The position numbers and the translations under genes are program-made. Positions 1 through 8,205 of a stretch of 64,000 nucleotides of DNA are shown here, in pieces. How positions within the stretch are numbered: the first letter of the stretch is position 1; every line of letters begins with the position of its first letter. Source of the stretch: Fimbriimonadia bacterium. Its GTDB lineage: Bacteria > Armatimonadota > Fimbriimonadia > Fimbriimonadales > Fimbriimonadaceae. The DNA lies in the NCBI GenBank assembly GCA_030430755.1, contig JAUIKO010000001.1:186001-250000 (forward strand). Reading direction: 5' to 3'. A model generated the notes under the pieces. The model made no database searches, had not been told where the DNA came from, and saw nothing but the letters and a program-made list of their open reading frames with translations.

Positions 1-1393
1 TAGGGCAACCCCAGTATCGTTGTCTGCTGATAAGCCAATCTCTAAATTTATACTGAATGCTTTTTTCACCGATATTATGGTTTTGAACCCAATCTGACAA
101 CTTTTCTTGAGCTTCTGGAACGGAGAGTCCGTCTAAAGGACCTGAATTGATCATTTTTCCTTCTTTGCTGGTATAAGGCAGGGAGACTTCATCGGATCCA
201 TGAGGCTCTATGACTTGTTTAATAGGAAGTTTGAATTTCGTGGCAAACTGAAAATCTCGTTCATCATGTGCAGGAACAGCAAAAACAGCTCCAGCTCCGT
301 AATCGGCAATAACATAATCCGACAGCCATAATGGAATTTTTGCTCGAGTTATTGGATGTGTAACATAGAAACCGGTGAAAACGCCCGTTTTTTCTCTATT
401 GTCAGCAAGTCTATCTTGTTCGGATTCATGGCTAGCTTTTTCTCTATACTCAATCATGCCATTTGCATGAGTCTCATCAGCTAATCGAATAAGTGTCTCG
501 ACGACTTGAGATTCAGGGGCTAGTATGCAAAACGTCATCCCATATAAGGTGTCAATCCGTGTAGTGAATACTTCAATGTAAACTTTAGGATCGGTGTCCA
601 TGGTAAGAGGCATACGAAATTTAATTCCTTCTCTTCTACCGATCCAATTTCTCTGCATCTGCTTAATGCCTTCTGGCCAGTTAAGTTTTTCCAAGCCTTC
701 AATAAGCCTTTCTCCGTATGCTGTAATCTTGAAATACCATTGTGGAATCTGTTTTCTCTCTACAATAGCACCCGATCGCCAACCTCTACCGCCAACAACT
801 TCCTCATTTGCAAGAACGGTCTGTTCTACTGGATCCCAGTTGACAAAAGACATTTTTCTGTAAGCAAGACCTTTTTTATACAAAATTTTAAAAATCCACT
901 GGGTCCACTTATAGTACGATGGATCACATGAAGAAAAACACCTGGACCAGTCAAAACTTATTCCAACTAAATCCAGTTGCCTTTTATAGGTGTCGGCATA
1001 CTTTTTAATCATTGCTGCTGGATGAGTTTTCTTTGCAATGGCTTCATTTTCTGCAGGAAGCCCAAACGCATCAAAACCCATAGGATGGAGAACATTATAT
1101 CCTTGCATGACTTTCATCCTGCACAGAACATCTGTGGGAATGTAATTCCTGCAGTGTCCAACGCTTAAACCGGTTCCACTGGGGTAAGGGAAGAAATCTA
1201 GAGCATAATATTTTTCATTGCTACTATCTTCTTTAGTTTGGAACAAGTTTGATTCAGACCATTTTTTTTGCCATTTAGATTCAAAACTACTCGGTTCATA
1301 CTTGTTAGGCATGGAGCTTGATTTTTTATCAGAAGATGGTTTGTCTTGTTGTGATGAATTTGTTGTGAAAGTGCCGTGATCAGAGATTTTCAT
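1..1393 (-). CDS. leuS: Leucyl-tRNA synthetase, N-terminal part (cut by window edge)
   Basis: Charges tRNA-Leu with leucine in the cytoplasm. About 464 residues are visible. They include the class I nucleotide-binding start (PYPSG...VGHCRNY, residues 70-84), LHPMGFDAFGLPAENEA, and most of the inserted editing domain, ending at SRQRYWGCP where the gene leaves the window; the KMSKS loop lies outside. The first His of the HIGH signature is Ser here (LSVGH, codon AGC). The first ATG at 1393 adds 27 Ser-rich residues before the usual LeuRS opening. An in-frame ATG at 1312 (MPNKYEPS) resembles the normal start and may be the true one. Neither start has a clear ribosome-binding site. It is transcribed away from rpsU. 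Confidence 0.95.
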   Translation of the reverse strand, partial: MKISDHGTFTTNSSQQDKPSSDKKSSSMPNKYEPSSFESKWQKKWSESNLFQTKEDSSNEKYYALDFFPYPSGTGLSVGHCRNYIPTDVLCRMKVMQGYNVLHPMGFDAFGLPAENEAIAKKTHPAAMIKKYADTYKRQLDLVGISFDWSRCFSSCDPSYYKWTQWIFKILYKKGLAYRKMSFVNWDPVEQTVLANEEVVGGRGWRSGAIVERKQIPQWYFKITAYGERLIEGLEKLNWPEGIKQMQRNWIGRREGIKFRMPLTMDTDPKVYIEVFTTRIDTLYGMTFCILAPESQVVETLIRLADETHANGMIEYREKASHESEQDRLADNREKTGVFTGFYVTHPITRAKIPLWLSDYVIADYGAGAVFAVPAHDERDFQFATKFKLPIKQVIEPHGSDEVSLPYTSKEGKMINSGPLDGLSVPEAQEKLSDWVQNHNIGEKSIQYKFRDWLISRQRYWGCP

Positions 1394-1510
1394 GTTTTTT
1401 ATTTAAATTAAGTTGATTTATCATCTATAATATTTATGTATTATTATAGTTTATTATGATTTGTTTTTTGTATATTGTTTTATAAATTTATGATAATTAT
1501 AGACTCATCC

Positions 1511-1540
1511 TTGTTAAATTTTTTCAAAAAGAGTCATAAT
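1511..1540 (+). promoter_or_regulatory. Candidate sigma70-type promoter upstream of rpsU
   Basis: TTGTTA at 1511-1516 and CATAAT at 1535-1540 are separated by 18 bp, placing a transcription start about 15 bp before the rpsU start codon. It lies in the divergent leuS/rpsU gap and would drive rpsU-ybeY-dgkA. It is a motif match only, in very AT-rich DNA. Confidence 0.35.
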
Positions 1541-1560
1541 ATGAAAAGAGAGTGTAAGAT

Positions 1561-1731
1561 ATGATACAGATAAATGTTCAACAGACAGAAAGTTTTGAAG
1601 GTGCATTGAAAAGATTTAACATGAAAGTTCAGCAAAGTGGCTTATTGAAAATTCTTAAAGAACATGCACACTATGAAAAACCTAGTGCTAAAAGAAGAAG
1701 AAGAATGAAGAAATCTTTAGTGCGTATTTAA
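1561..1731 (+). CDS. rpsU: 30S ribosomal protein bS21
   Basis: A 56-residue basic protein with the bS21 layout. It starts MIQINVQQTESFEGALKRF, has a central helix and ends in an Arg/Lys-rich stretch (KRRRRMKKSLVRI). bS21 sits on the 30S platform near the anti-Shine-Dalgarno region and assists initiation. The AAGAGAGTG stretch upstream is a weak ribosome-binding site. ybeY starts 20 bp downstream on the same strand, so the two ribosome-related genes probably share a transcript. Length is slightly below the 60-70 residues typical of the family. Confidence 0.9.
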   Translation: MIQINVQQTESFEGALKRFNMKVQQSGLLKILKEHAHYEKPSAKRRRRMKKSLVRI

Positions 1732-1751
1732 TTTTTAAAGTTACTCCTTTT

Positions 1752-2255
1752 ATGATAGATGCAAAATTGAGTAATGAATATATAAAGGTTGAATTCAGTG
1801 ATCAGGTGGGTGTAGAAGATTTACACCCACTAATTGTAAATGCTATTCGCGTAACCCTTGTTGCGCACCATATATCCGAAGGAGCTATTACTATCCTTCT
1901 TACAGATAATAATGGAATTCAGGATTTAAATTCTCGTTTCAGAAATAAACCTTCTCCAACCGATGTTCTTACGTTTCCTGCTCCCGATACCATGGAAAGT
2001 TATATAGGAGATATTGCTATTTCTATTCCGTTTGCTCAGGAGCAAGCTCTAAACAGAAAACTAAAGCTTGCAGAAGAAGTGCAGATATTAGCGATTCATG
2101 GAACATTGCATCTTTTGGGTTTTCAGGATGAAACGGATGAAGAGAGAGAGGGTATGATTCAAGAGATGAATCGTATAGGACTTAATTTAGATTTACCCAA
2201 TATGGAAGATTGGTACACATTAAGTGCTAACGATCTAACGCTTAATGAAGAATGA
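1752..2255 (+). CDS. ybeY: Endoribonuclease YbeY (16S rRNA maturation)
   Basis: YbeY is a metal-dependent RNase used in 16S rRNA 3'-end processing and ribosome quality control. This 167-residue protein carries NRxFRNKPSPTDVLTFPAP, the GDIAIS segment and the metal motif HGTLHLLGFQDETDEE (around residues 117-132). In the common motif HxxxHxxxxxH the third ligand is His; here that position is Asp. An Asp at this place also occurs in some other phyla as I recall, so the enzyme may still bind metal. It lies between rpsU and dgkA, with 6 bp to dgkA, which suggests one operon. Confidence 0.93.
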   Translation: MIDAKLSNEYIKVEFSDQVGVEDLHPLIVNAIRVTLVAHHISEGAITILLTDNNGIQDLNSRFRNKPSPTDVLTFPAPDTMESYIGDIAISIPFAQEQALNRKLKLAEEVQILAIHGTLHLLGFQDETDEEREGMIQEMNRIGLNLDLPNMEDWYTLSANDLTLNEE

Positions 2256-2261
2256 TCTAAA

Positions 2262-2726
2262 ATGAAAAGATATTTTGTTTCGTTTATTTCTGCTATAAAT
2301 GGTATTAAGAAAACTGTTACAACGCAGTGTAATATCCGTATTCAACTCTTTGCAGCTTTGTTGGTTATGTTGCTAGCCATTTACTATGATATCCCTTTAA
2401 TGCATTTAATATGGCTGATAACAATGTGTTTTATGGTTATTGTCTTAGAAATGGTGAATACTGCTTTGGAAATGATTTTAAATTTTGTTTCGCCAGAGTA
2501 TCATCCTCTTGCGAAAATATCGAAAGATATTGCTGCAGGAGCTGTGCTCTTAACCAGTTTGATGGCAGTTTTTGTGGGACTAATAATATTTTTGGATTTA
2601 AATGTATTTGATTTTCCACCTAGGTTTCCTATAGATTTTCTTAAATGTTTCAGTATGTCGAGAATGGTTTCAGGTTTAATGTTTTTTGTATGTTTATGCC
2701 TTCTTTTTTTTCAAAAGAAAAGATAG
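2262..2726 (+). CDS. dgkA: Diacylglycerol/undecaprenol kinase family membrane protein
   Basis: A small integral-membrane lipid kinase of the DgkA family. It phosphorylates diacylglycerol or undecaprenol at the inner membrane and so feeds lipid-carrier recycling for the cell wall. The family signature is clear: EMVNTALE (about residues 63-70) followed by KISKDIAAGAVLLTSL. Three hydrophobic segments cover roughly residues 28-45, 48-68 and 92-112. The protein is about 30 residues longer than usual, with an extra C-terminal hydrophobic segment (residues 125-150). Which lipid is the substrate cannot be told from sequence. It is probably cotranscribed with ybeY. Confidence 0.88.
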   Translation: MKRYFVSFISAINGIKKTVTTQCNIRIQLFAALLVMLLAIYYDIPLMHLIWLITMCFMVIVLEMVNTALEMILNFVSPEYHPLAKISKDIAAGAVLLTSLMAVFVGLIIFLDLNVFDFPPRFPIDFLKCFSMSRMVSGLMFFVCLCLLFFQKKR

Positions 2727-2871
2727 AAGGTATTTTAAAATGGGTTGAATGTATACTTTTTTTACTTTTAGGGTTAGATCTCTTCTGAATAATCAAAATA
2801 TAGGATAAAATAAAGTATTAGGATGTGTGCAATTAAGAATTGTGCATTCAAAGGACTGTTATTAGTTAAAG

Positions 2872-4314
2872 ATGAATTTATTACTTACAACAAAATTAGT
2901 GGGCTTAGATGATTTTGAATTAATCGTATCGTTTAGCGGAAAAGGAATTATTACTTTATTATTTTCAATTTTAGGTATTGCAATATGTATATTTTGGGTA
3001 GGAATAACCGTAGCATCGATTTATTCAATCGAGAATATTCGGCCGATACATTTAAAGGTTAATAATCTAAATCAGCGACAAAAGCAGCGACTGTACAATA
3101 TGTTGGATTATCGAGCCACATATGTAGCTGTTTCTACGCTTGCTAACCATATAGCTAAATCTCTTATTGTGTTTTTAAGCTTTTTACCTGCACCTTTTTT
3201 AATTACGCATCTATATAAAGTTGCTTATGGGCCTTCAGTGGCTGTGGAAATTAATTGGCTTCATATGTTCTTAGGAGCTGGGATTCTTTTTGTTCCTGCG
3301 TTAATTTTATGTTTAGTATTGGGAGAACTCGTTCCGAAAACGTATGCATTGGTGCATCCGATATTTGTGAGTGATTATCTGTTTCCTTTTATGAGGTTGA
3401 ATGCAATTACTTATAAATATTTAAGTTATTTTTTATTAAGTCTAGCTTCTATGGTAACAAGAAGGTTTGGGAAAGTTGCAAGCTTCTTGATTATTAATAA
3501 CCAGGCGGAAGAAGAGATAAAAAATCTCGCTGAATCGGCTGAAGCTAAAGGTGAAATGGAGTCAGAAGAAAAGAGACTCATTCATAGCGTATTTCAATTC
3601 GGAGACACGATTGCTAGGGAAGTAATGACTCCTCGTGTTGATCTTGAAGCAGTTCCTGTAAGTGCCTCGGTTAAAGAGGTCATGGATATTATTGGACGGA
3701 GTGGTTATTCTAGGATCCCAGTTTATAAAGAATCTGGTGATTTAATATTAGGTATTATTCATGCCAAAGATTTGCTCTTTGCATATAGTAAAAATGATCC
3801 TGTTCAAATGAGTGCAGAATCTGATATACGCCAATATATACGACCCGTTTTATTTGTTCCGGAGACAAAAAGGCTAAGAGAGCTTCTAGAAGAGTTAAAG
3901 AGCAAAAGAATGCATATGGCAGTGGTTCAGGATGAATTAGGTGGAACTGCTGGTGTCATTACGGTAGAAGATATTATTGAAGAATTAGTTGGGGATATAG
4001 TTGATGAATATGATAGTAATGAAGACCCTGAAGTATTTCTTTTTGAAGATGGCCATAGTGTAGATGGTAAACTAAGTCTTCATGATTTAAATGAGCAATT
4101 AGGTTCTCATTTTCAAAGTGAAGAGTTTGATACCATTGGAGGGTATGTTTTTGGTTTATTTGGAAAGCAACCTTTGTGCGGTGAATCTGTAACAGAAAAC
4201 AATTATCACTTTACAGTGCTCGAAACTGACGGAAGAAGAGTGGCAAGAGTCAAAGTGGTAAATCAAGATAAAATAAGAGTAGAAGCACTTCAAGAAGATG
4301 AATGGTTCAGATGA
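2872..4314 (+). CDS. CNNM/CorC-HlyC family protein (DUF21 + CBS pair + transporter-associated domain)
   Basis: A 480-residue inner-membrane protein of the so-called hemolysin/CorC group, linked to Mg2+/Co2+ efflux or homeostasis. The N-terminal ~200 residues hold several hydrophobic helices (DUF21), including LVLGELVPKTYAL. A tandem CBS module covers about residues 245-380 (VMTPRVDLEAVP...GYSRIPVY and VQDELGGTAGVITVEDIIEELVGDI). The C-terminal ~85 residues form the CorC_HlyC domain (DGKLSLHDLNEQLG...IGGYVFGLFG). Proximity of ybeY and a corC-type gene is common in several phyla. The older name hemolysin is not good evidence of toxicity. Confidence 0.9.
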   Translation: MNLLLTTKLVGLDDFELIVSFSGKGIITLLFSILGIAICIFWVGITVASIYSIENIRPIHLKVNNLNQRQKQRLYNMLDYRATYVAVSTLANHIAKSLIVFLSFLPAPFLITHLYKVAYGPSVAVEINWLHMFLGAGILFVPALILCLVLGELVPKTYALVHPIFVSDYLFPFMRLNAITYKYLSYFLLSLASMVTRRFGKVASFLIINNQAEEEIKNLAESAEAKGEMESEEKRLIHSVFQFGDTIAREVMTPRVDLEAVPVSASVKEVMDIIGRSGYSRIPVYKESGDLILGIIHAKDLLFAYSKNDPVQMSAESDIRQYIRPVLFVPETKRLRELLEELKSKRMHMAVVQDELGGTAGVITVEDIIEELVGDIVDEYDSNEDPEVFLFEDGHSVDGKLSLHDLNEQLGSHFQSEEFDTIGGYVFGLFGKQPLCGESVTENNYHFTVLETDGRRVARVKVVNQDKIRVEALQEDEWFR

Positions 4315-4337
4315 TTTAATATCAGGTGATTTAATAT

Positions 4338-5699
4338 ATGGAAACCTCTATTCCAGGCGCATTACTACCTCAGTATAATAATGAAGCAGAGATCTGCACT
4401 CTAGGTGCAATGTTGCTCTCTGAACGTGCATGTGAGGAGGTTTATGGCGTTCTCAAGGACAAAGATTTTTATCACCCAGCTCATCAAGAAATTTATCGTT
4501 CCATTTCAAAATTAATAGAAACAGATACAGCTGTTGACTTAGTAACGCTAAAAAATCATCTTGTAGGGAAAGATTTAATTGATAAGGTGGGTGGTGTTGA
4601 GTATCTTATCCAGGTAGCAGAAAGTGTTCCTAGCGCTGCGAATGCCGCAGACTATGCCCACATCGTTTTCGAAAATTCATTGGCCAGAAAGCTAGAGCGA
4701 GCAGGAAATGACATTGTGAGCGTTGTCCGTAAATCGGAAATGCCCATAGAAGAAAAAATTGATAAAGCTGAAGAAATAGTCTGTTCGATTGGCAAAAGTA
4801 AAAATGCAAAGGATTTACATCACATTAAAGATGTAGCGAGAGATTTTTTTGATGACGTAGATCATCTCTTCGAAAGCGGAGAACCGGTACTAGGTATCCC
4901 GACAGGTTTTTATGATTTAGATAAAGTGACTGGAGGGTTTTATGGGAGTGATCTGTTAATAGTTGCTGCTAGACCTTCGATGGGTAAAACATCGCTTGTT
5001 TTAAATTTTGCTATTAATGTTGCAAAAAAAGCAAAAGGTTCCGTTGCTTTCTTCTCTATTGAGATGAGTTCTAAGCAGCTTGTACGGAGAATGATATCTA
5101 TGATTAGTGGAATAGGATTAAGTATTCTAAAAAAAGCTAATCTATCCAAGTATGTTTATGATAAATTAGCTGATGCCTGTGATGAGCTTTATAACTTACC
5201 GATATTTATTGATGACACCTCAGATATTAGTCCATTAGAAATGAGAGGGAAATGTAGAAGATTAAAACAGTCTCAAGGGTTATCGATGGTTGTTGTGGAT
5301 TATCTTCAGTTGATGAAGGGCAGTAAAAGAACAGAAAACAGGGTGCAAGAAATTAGTGATATTGCACGTGGGCTGAAATCACTTGCTAAAGAATTTGATG
5401 TGCCAGTAATTGCTCTTAGTCAGTTGAACCGGAGTGTAGAGAATAGGGAAGATAAACGTCCTATGTTAAGTGATATTCGTGAATCGGGTTCTATTGAAGC
5501 AGAAGCGGATCTCGTTATGTTTATTTATCGGGATGCTTATTATAAAGCAAAAGAGACTGCTGAAGAGATTGAATATGATGAGAACCGGGTCGATGAAGCA
5601 GAAATAATTATTGCTAAACATAGAAATGGACCTACTGGTAAAGTGATTACAGGGTTCCATGCAAGTTGTGCTCGATTTGTGAATTTAAAACATGATTAG
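4338..5699 (+). CDS. dnaB: Replicative DNA helicase DnaB
   Basis: The hexameric 5'-3' helicase at the replication fork, 453 residues, full length. The N-terminal primase-interaction domain (QYNNEAEICTLGAML) covers residues 10-115. The RecA-like core has Walker A ARPSMGKTS (about residues 211-219), SIEMS, Walker B VVVDYLQLM (about 318-326) and DIRESGSIEAEADLVMF, followed by the arginine-finger region. No intein is present, although DnaB is a frequent intein host. It starts 23 bp after the CorC-like gene, and an 11-base sequence TGATTTAATAT is repeated directly just before its start codon. Confidence 0.97.
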   Translation: METSIPGALLPQYNNEAEICTLGAMLLSERACEEVYGVLKDKDFYHPAHQEIYRSISKLIETDTAVDLVTLKNHLVGKDLIDKVGGVEYLIQVAESVPSAANAADYAHIVFENSLARKLERAGNDIVSVVRKSEMPIEEKIDKAEEIVCSIGKSKNAKDLHHIKDVARDFFDDVDHLFESGEPVLGIPTGFYDLDKVTGGFYGSDLLIVAARPSMGKTSLVLNFAINVAKKAKGSVAFFSIEMSSKQLVRRMISMISGIGLSILKKANLSKYVYDKLADACDELYNLPIFIDDTSDISPLEMRGKCRRLKQSQGLSMVVVDYLQLMKGSKRTENRVQEISDIARGLKSLAKEFDVPVIALSQLNRSVENREDKRPMLSDIRESGSIEAEADLVMFIYRDAYYKAKETAEEIEYDENRVDEAEIIIAKHRNGPTGKVITGFHASCARFVNLKHD

Positions 5700-5765
5700 T
5701 TTTATCTTCTTATTAGTAAACTTTTTTAGTAATATTTATTAATAAAATTTGTTAATAAAAAAACT

Positions 5766-5785
5766 AGACTTATGATTCATAGTCT
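5766..5785. terminator. Weak hairpin in the dnaB/asd convergent gap
   Basis: AGACT and ATGA pair with TCAT and AGTCT across a one-base bulge. The hairpin sits between a run of A and a TTTA stretch and could end dnaB and/or asd transcripts. The T-run is short, so support is weak. Confidence 0.3.
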
Positions 5786-5844
5786 TTACTCGCCAGCTGA
5801 ACAGATCCAGTATTCATCTATATCTACCTAAAAGGGTGAGCGCG

Positions 5845-5940
5845 AATTATTTATCTGTCAATTATTTTTCTGTGAATTTATCTGTGAAATTTTTATCTGT
5901 GAATTATTTATCTGTAAATTATTTATCTGTAAATTATTTA
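5845..5940. repeat. 15-bp tandem repeat array, six units plus a partial
   Basis: The unit is AATTATTTATCTGTR (15 bp). Units start at 5845, 5860, 5875 (shortened to 12 bp), 5887, 5902 and 5917, with a partial copy at 5932-5940. The last two full units are identical, and the earlier ones differ by one to three bases. The array fills the gap between the convergent dnaB and asd genes, ending 21 bp before the asd stop codon. It is not coding on any evidence I can see and does not match the DnaA-box consensus. Confidence 0.9.
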
Positions 5941-5961
5941 TTTTGGATCTGGAGTTTATTT

Positions 5962-6984
5962 TCAAGCCGTTATATGTGAAGCGATATATGTCTCTGCGAT
6001 CTGAATTGCATTTAATGCAGCTCCCTTTCTTAATTGATCACTACATATAAAAAAGTGGGTTTTTAATGGGTGAATAGGATCATGTCTTAATCTACCAATA
6101 AATATTTCATCATGATACGTAGAAAGAGAAGGCATAGGGAAGATCATCTTTTCAGGATCGTCGACAATCTTAATGCCAGGGAAGTCAGATAGTGCTTTTT
6201 TGATGGATGGTATCGAAGGTCTATTGCTTTCAAATTCGACCGTAACTGTTTCTGCATGACTTCTTAGAACTGGAACGCGGATGCATGTAGCATGAATTTC
6301 TAATTCTGGAAGATCAAGAATTTTTTTTGTTTCTTCCATCAGTTTCCATTCTTCTTGATTGTATCCGAATTCGTTAATGGGAGAATGATGACTAAATAAG
6401 TTAAATGCATAACTCCAAGGGAGATGTTTGGGTTGAGAGTTTTCATTATTTAGTGATCTACGTGTTTCTTGCTTTAATTCTTCCATCATAGCAAATCCAC
6501 CACCACTAGCCGATTGATAGGTACTAACAAGTACACTTTTAAAATGGCTAAGGTTTAGTATTGGTGCTAATGCCATCGATAAAATAGTAGCCGTACAATT
6601 TGGATTACAGACCAATTGAGGTTTGCCAGTAACTTTTAGTCCATTAATCTCTGGAACAATCAGAGGAATATTTTCTTCCATCCGAAAAACACTGCTTTTA
6701 TCAATAATGAACACATTCTTTTTTGAAAAATAAGGGATCCATTTTTTAGAAATGTCTCCTCCCGCGCAGAAGAAAAGTATATCTAGATCCTTTTCGTCAG
6801 TAAGTTGATCGATCGAGATAATGTTATAGTTTTTACCATTGCATTGAATGGATTTTCCAGCAGATTTTGGACTTGCCATAAGATGCATCTTATGGATAGG
6901 AAAATTTCTTTCAGTGATAAGTTGTAGCAGTTCCATTCCTGTTGCACCTGTAGCGCCAATAATACCGATAGAAAAACGTTTCAT
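5962..6984 (-). CDS. asd: Aspartate-semialdehyde dehydrogenase
   Basis: Reduces aspartyl phosphate to aspartate semialdehyde with NADPH, the branch step to diaminopimelate/lysine, threonine and methionine. This is the 340-residue form starting at the ATG of MKRFSIGIIGATGATG; the open frame runs to a TTG at 7005 but lacks support there. The nucleotide-binding loop GATGATG is at residues 11-17. The catalytic Cys is in PQLVCNPNCT (Cys130) and the active-site His in RVPVLRSHAE (His243). Alone on the minus strand between dnaB and the lpt genes. In a cell wall-bearing bacterium its likely role is diaminopimelate supply, but no other lysine gene is nearby. Confidence 0.93.
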   Translation of the reverse strand: MKRFSIGIIGATGATGMELLQLITERNFPIHKMHLMASPKSAGKSIQCNGKNYNIISIDQLTDEKDLDILFFCAGGDISKKWIPYFSKKNVFIIDKSSVFRMEENIPLIVPEINGLKVTGKPQLVCNPNCTATILSMALAPILNLSHFKSVLVSTYQSASGGGFAMMEELKQETRRSLNNENSQPKHLPWSYAFNLFSHHSPINEFGYNQEEWKLMEETKKILDLPELEIHATCIRVPVLRSHAETVTVEFESNRPSIPSIKKALSDFPGIKIVDDPEKMIFPMPSLSTYHDEIFIGRLRHDPIHPLKTHFFICSDQLRKGAALNAIQIAETYIASHITA

Positions 6985-7124
6985 TATAGATAGTTTACTT
7001 AGCAAAGGTTACAGGATGAAATAGAGGATGAAAATGTTATGTTCTTAGTCAGAAATGATAGGATAAAAATAATTGAAAATAGATAAGGCTGATTACTTGA
7101 CTAGGTATGCTGTTAATATTCTAG

Positions 7125-8204
7125 ATGATTAAAAAATTAGATTTTTATATTACAAAAGAGTTGTTGCCACCACTTTGCATAGGGGTCTTTTCCTTTTTGC
7201 TCCTTTTTCACGCAGGTATCTTAAGTACAGGTTATAAAGATTTTCAAGATCATCCAGACGCAACAAAAGCTGTTTTTTTGTATTTATGTTATAAAACACC
7301 TGGTTTTTTGAATTTGATTATCCCGATAGGGATGGCTTTTGGTTCTTCATTGTCTATCTCTAGACTTGCTAGAGAATCAGAAATAGTTGCGATCAAAAGT
7401 GCAGGTGTTCCCCTATTTCGGATTATTTTTTCTACTTTAGTTGTTGGTATTATTTTAGCAATTATAAATTTTTTATTAGTGGAAACATTTACTGTTCATG
7501 CTGAAAAAAAAGCTACAGAAATTAAAAATGAAGCAGTATATGGACCAAAGAACATTGGTTTCAAAAAAAACCTTACACTTTTTCTTAAAAACGATTATGT
7601 TGCTTCATTTAGAGAGGCAACTCGGAAAAAGAACAATAAGGTATTTCTTCTTGATCCTATCCTGATTAAAAGAAGCTCACAAGATACCATGGAGATTTAT
7701 CAAGGAGAGTACGGGGTTTATGATCAAGGTGAATGGATGATACATCAGCCGATCTATCGAAAATTATTTCATGGAGAACTCATCAATCATAAAAAACTAC
7801 CGAAATTTACATTTCAACATGACGTGAATATTGCAAATTTATTTGCTCCGCCCTCTCCGTCTGAACAGACGATCTCAGAACTTAGAAAATCGATTAAAGA
7901 AGGTAGAGAACAGAAGCAAGATGTTACAGATTTAGAAATAGCTTATCATGTGAAATTTAGTATTCCTGCAGCGAGTATCGTATTCGCTTTTACTGGATCC
8001 GTTTTTTCAATATTAGCCTCAAGGTTTGGAGGTTTTATGGGTTTACTAGTGAGTATATTTATGGTGATGTGTTATTTTAATATCCATGTAGCTGCTACGA
8101 GTATCATAGGGAAACATGGATGGTTATCACCTTTTTTTGCAGCATGGATATCTAATATAATATTTGCTTTAGCTGGGTACTTGGGAGTTAAAAAGGCGGA
8201 ATAG
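7125..8204 (+). CDS. LptF/LptG family LPS export permease
   Basis: Inner-membrane permease of the YjgP/YjgQ family, which works with LptB and LptC to extract LPS and push it along the Lpt bridge. The 359 residues show three N-terminal membrane segments (about 15-35, 50-75, 98-120) with the coupling region SLSISRLARESEIVAIKSAGV, then a periplasmic beta domain (about 125-265) and three C-terminal helices. Many genomes carry an lptF-lptG pair; only one copy is visible here, so I do not assign F or G. lptD begins two bases after its stop codon, so the two are surely cotranscribed. Confidence 0.9.
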   Translation: MIKKLDFYITKELLPPLCIGVFSFLLLFHAGILSTGYKDFQDHPDATKAVFLYLCYKTPGFLNLIIPIGMAFGSSLSISRLARESEIVAIKSAGVPLFRIIFSTLVVGIILAIINFLLVETFTVHAEKKATEIKNEAVYGPKNIGFKKNLTLFLKNDYVASFREATRKKNNKVFLLDPILIKRSSQDTMEIYQGEYGVYDQGEWMIHQPIYRKLFHGELINHKKLPKFTFQHDVNIANLFAPPSPSEQTISELRKSIKEGREQKQDVTDLEIAYHVKFSIPAASIVFAFTGSVFSILASRFGGFMGLLVSIFMVMCYFNIHVAATSIIGKHGWLSPFFAAWISNIIFALAGYLGVKKAE

Positions 8205-8205
8205 T

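Noticed and set aside
5845-5940. Repeat units as DnaA boxes or a replication origin near dnaB
   Set aside because: TTATCTGTA differs from TTATCCACA at three positions, and no other origin features (dnaA, dnaN) are in the window.
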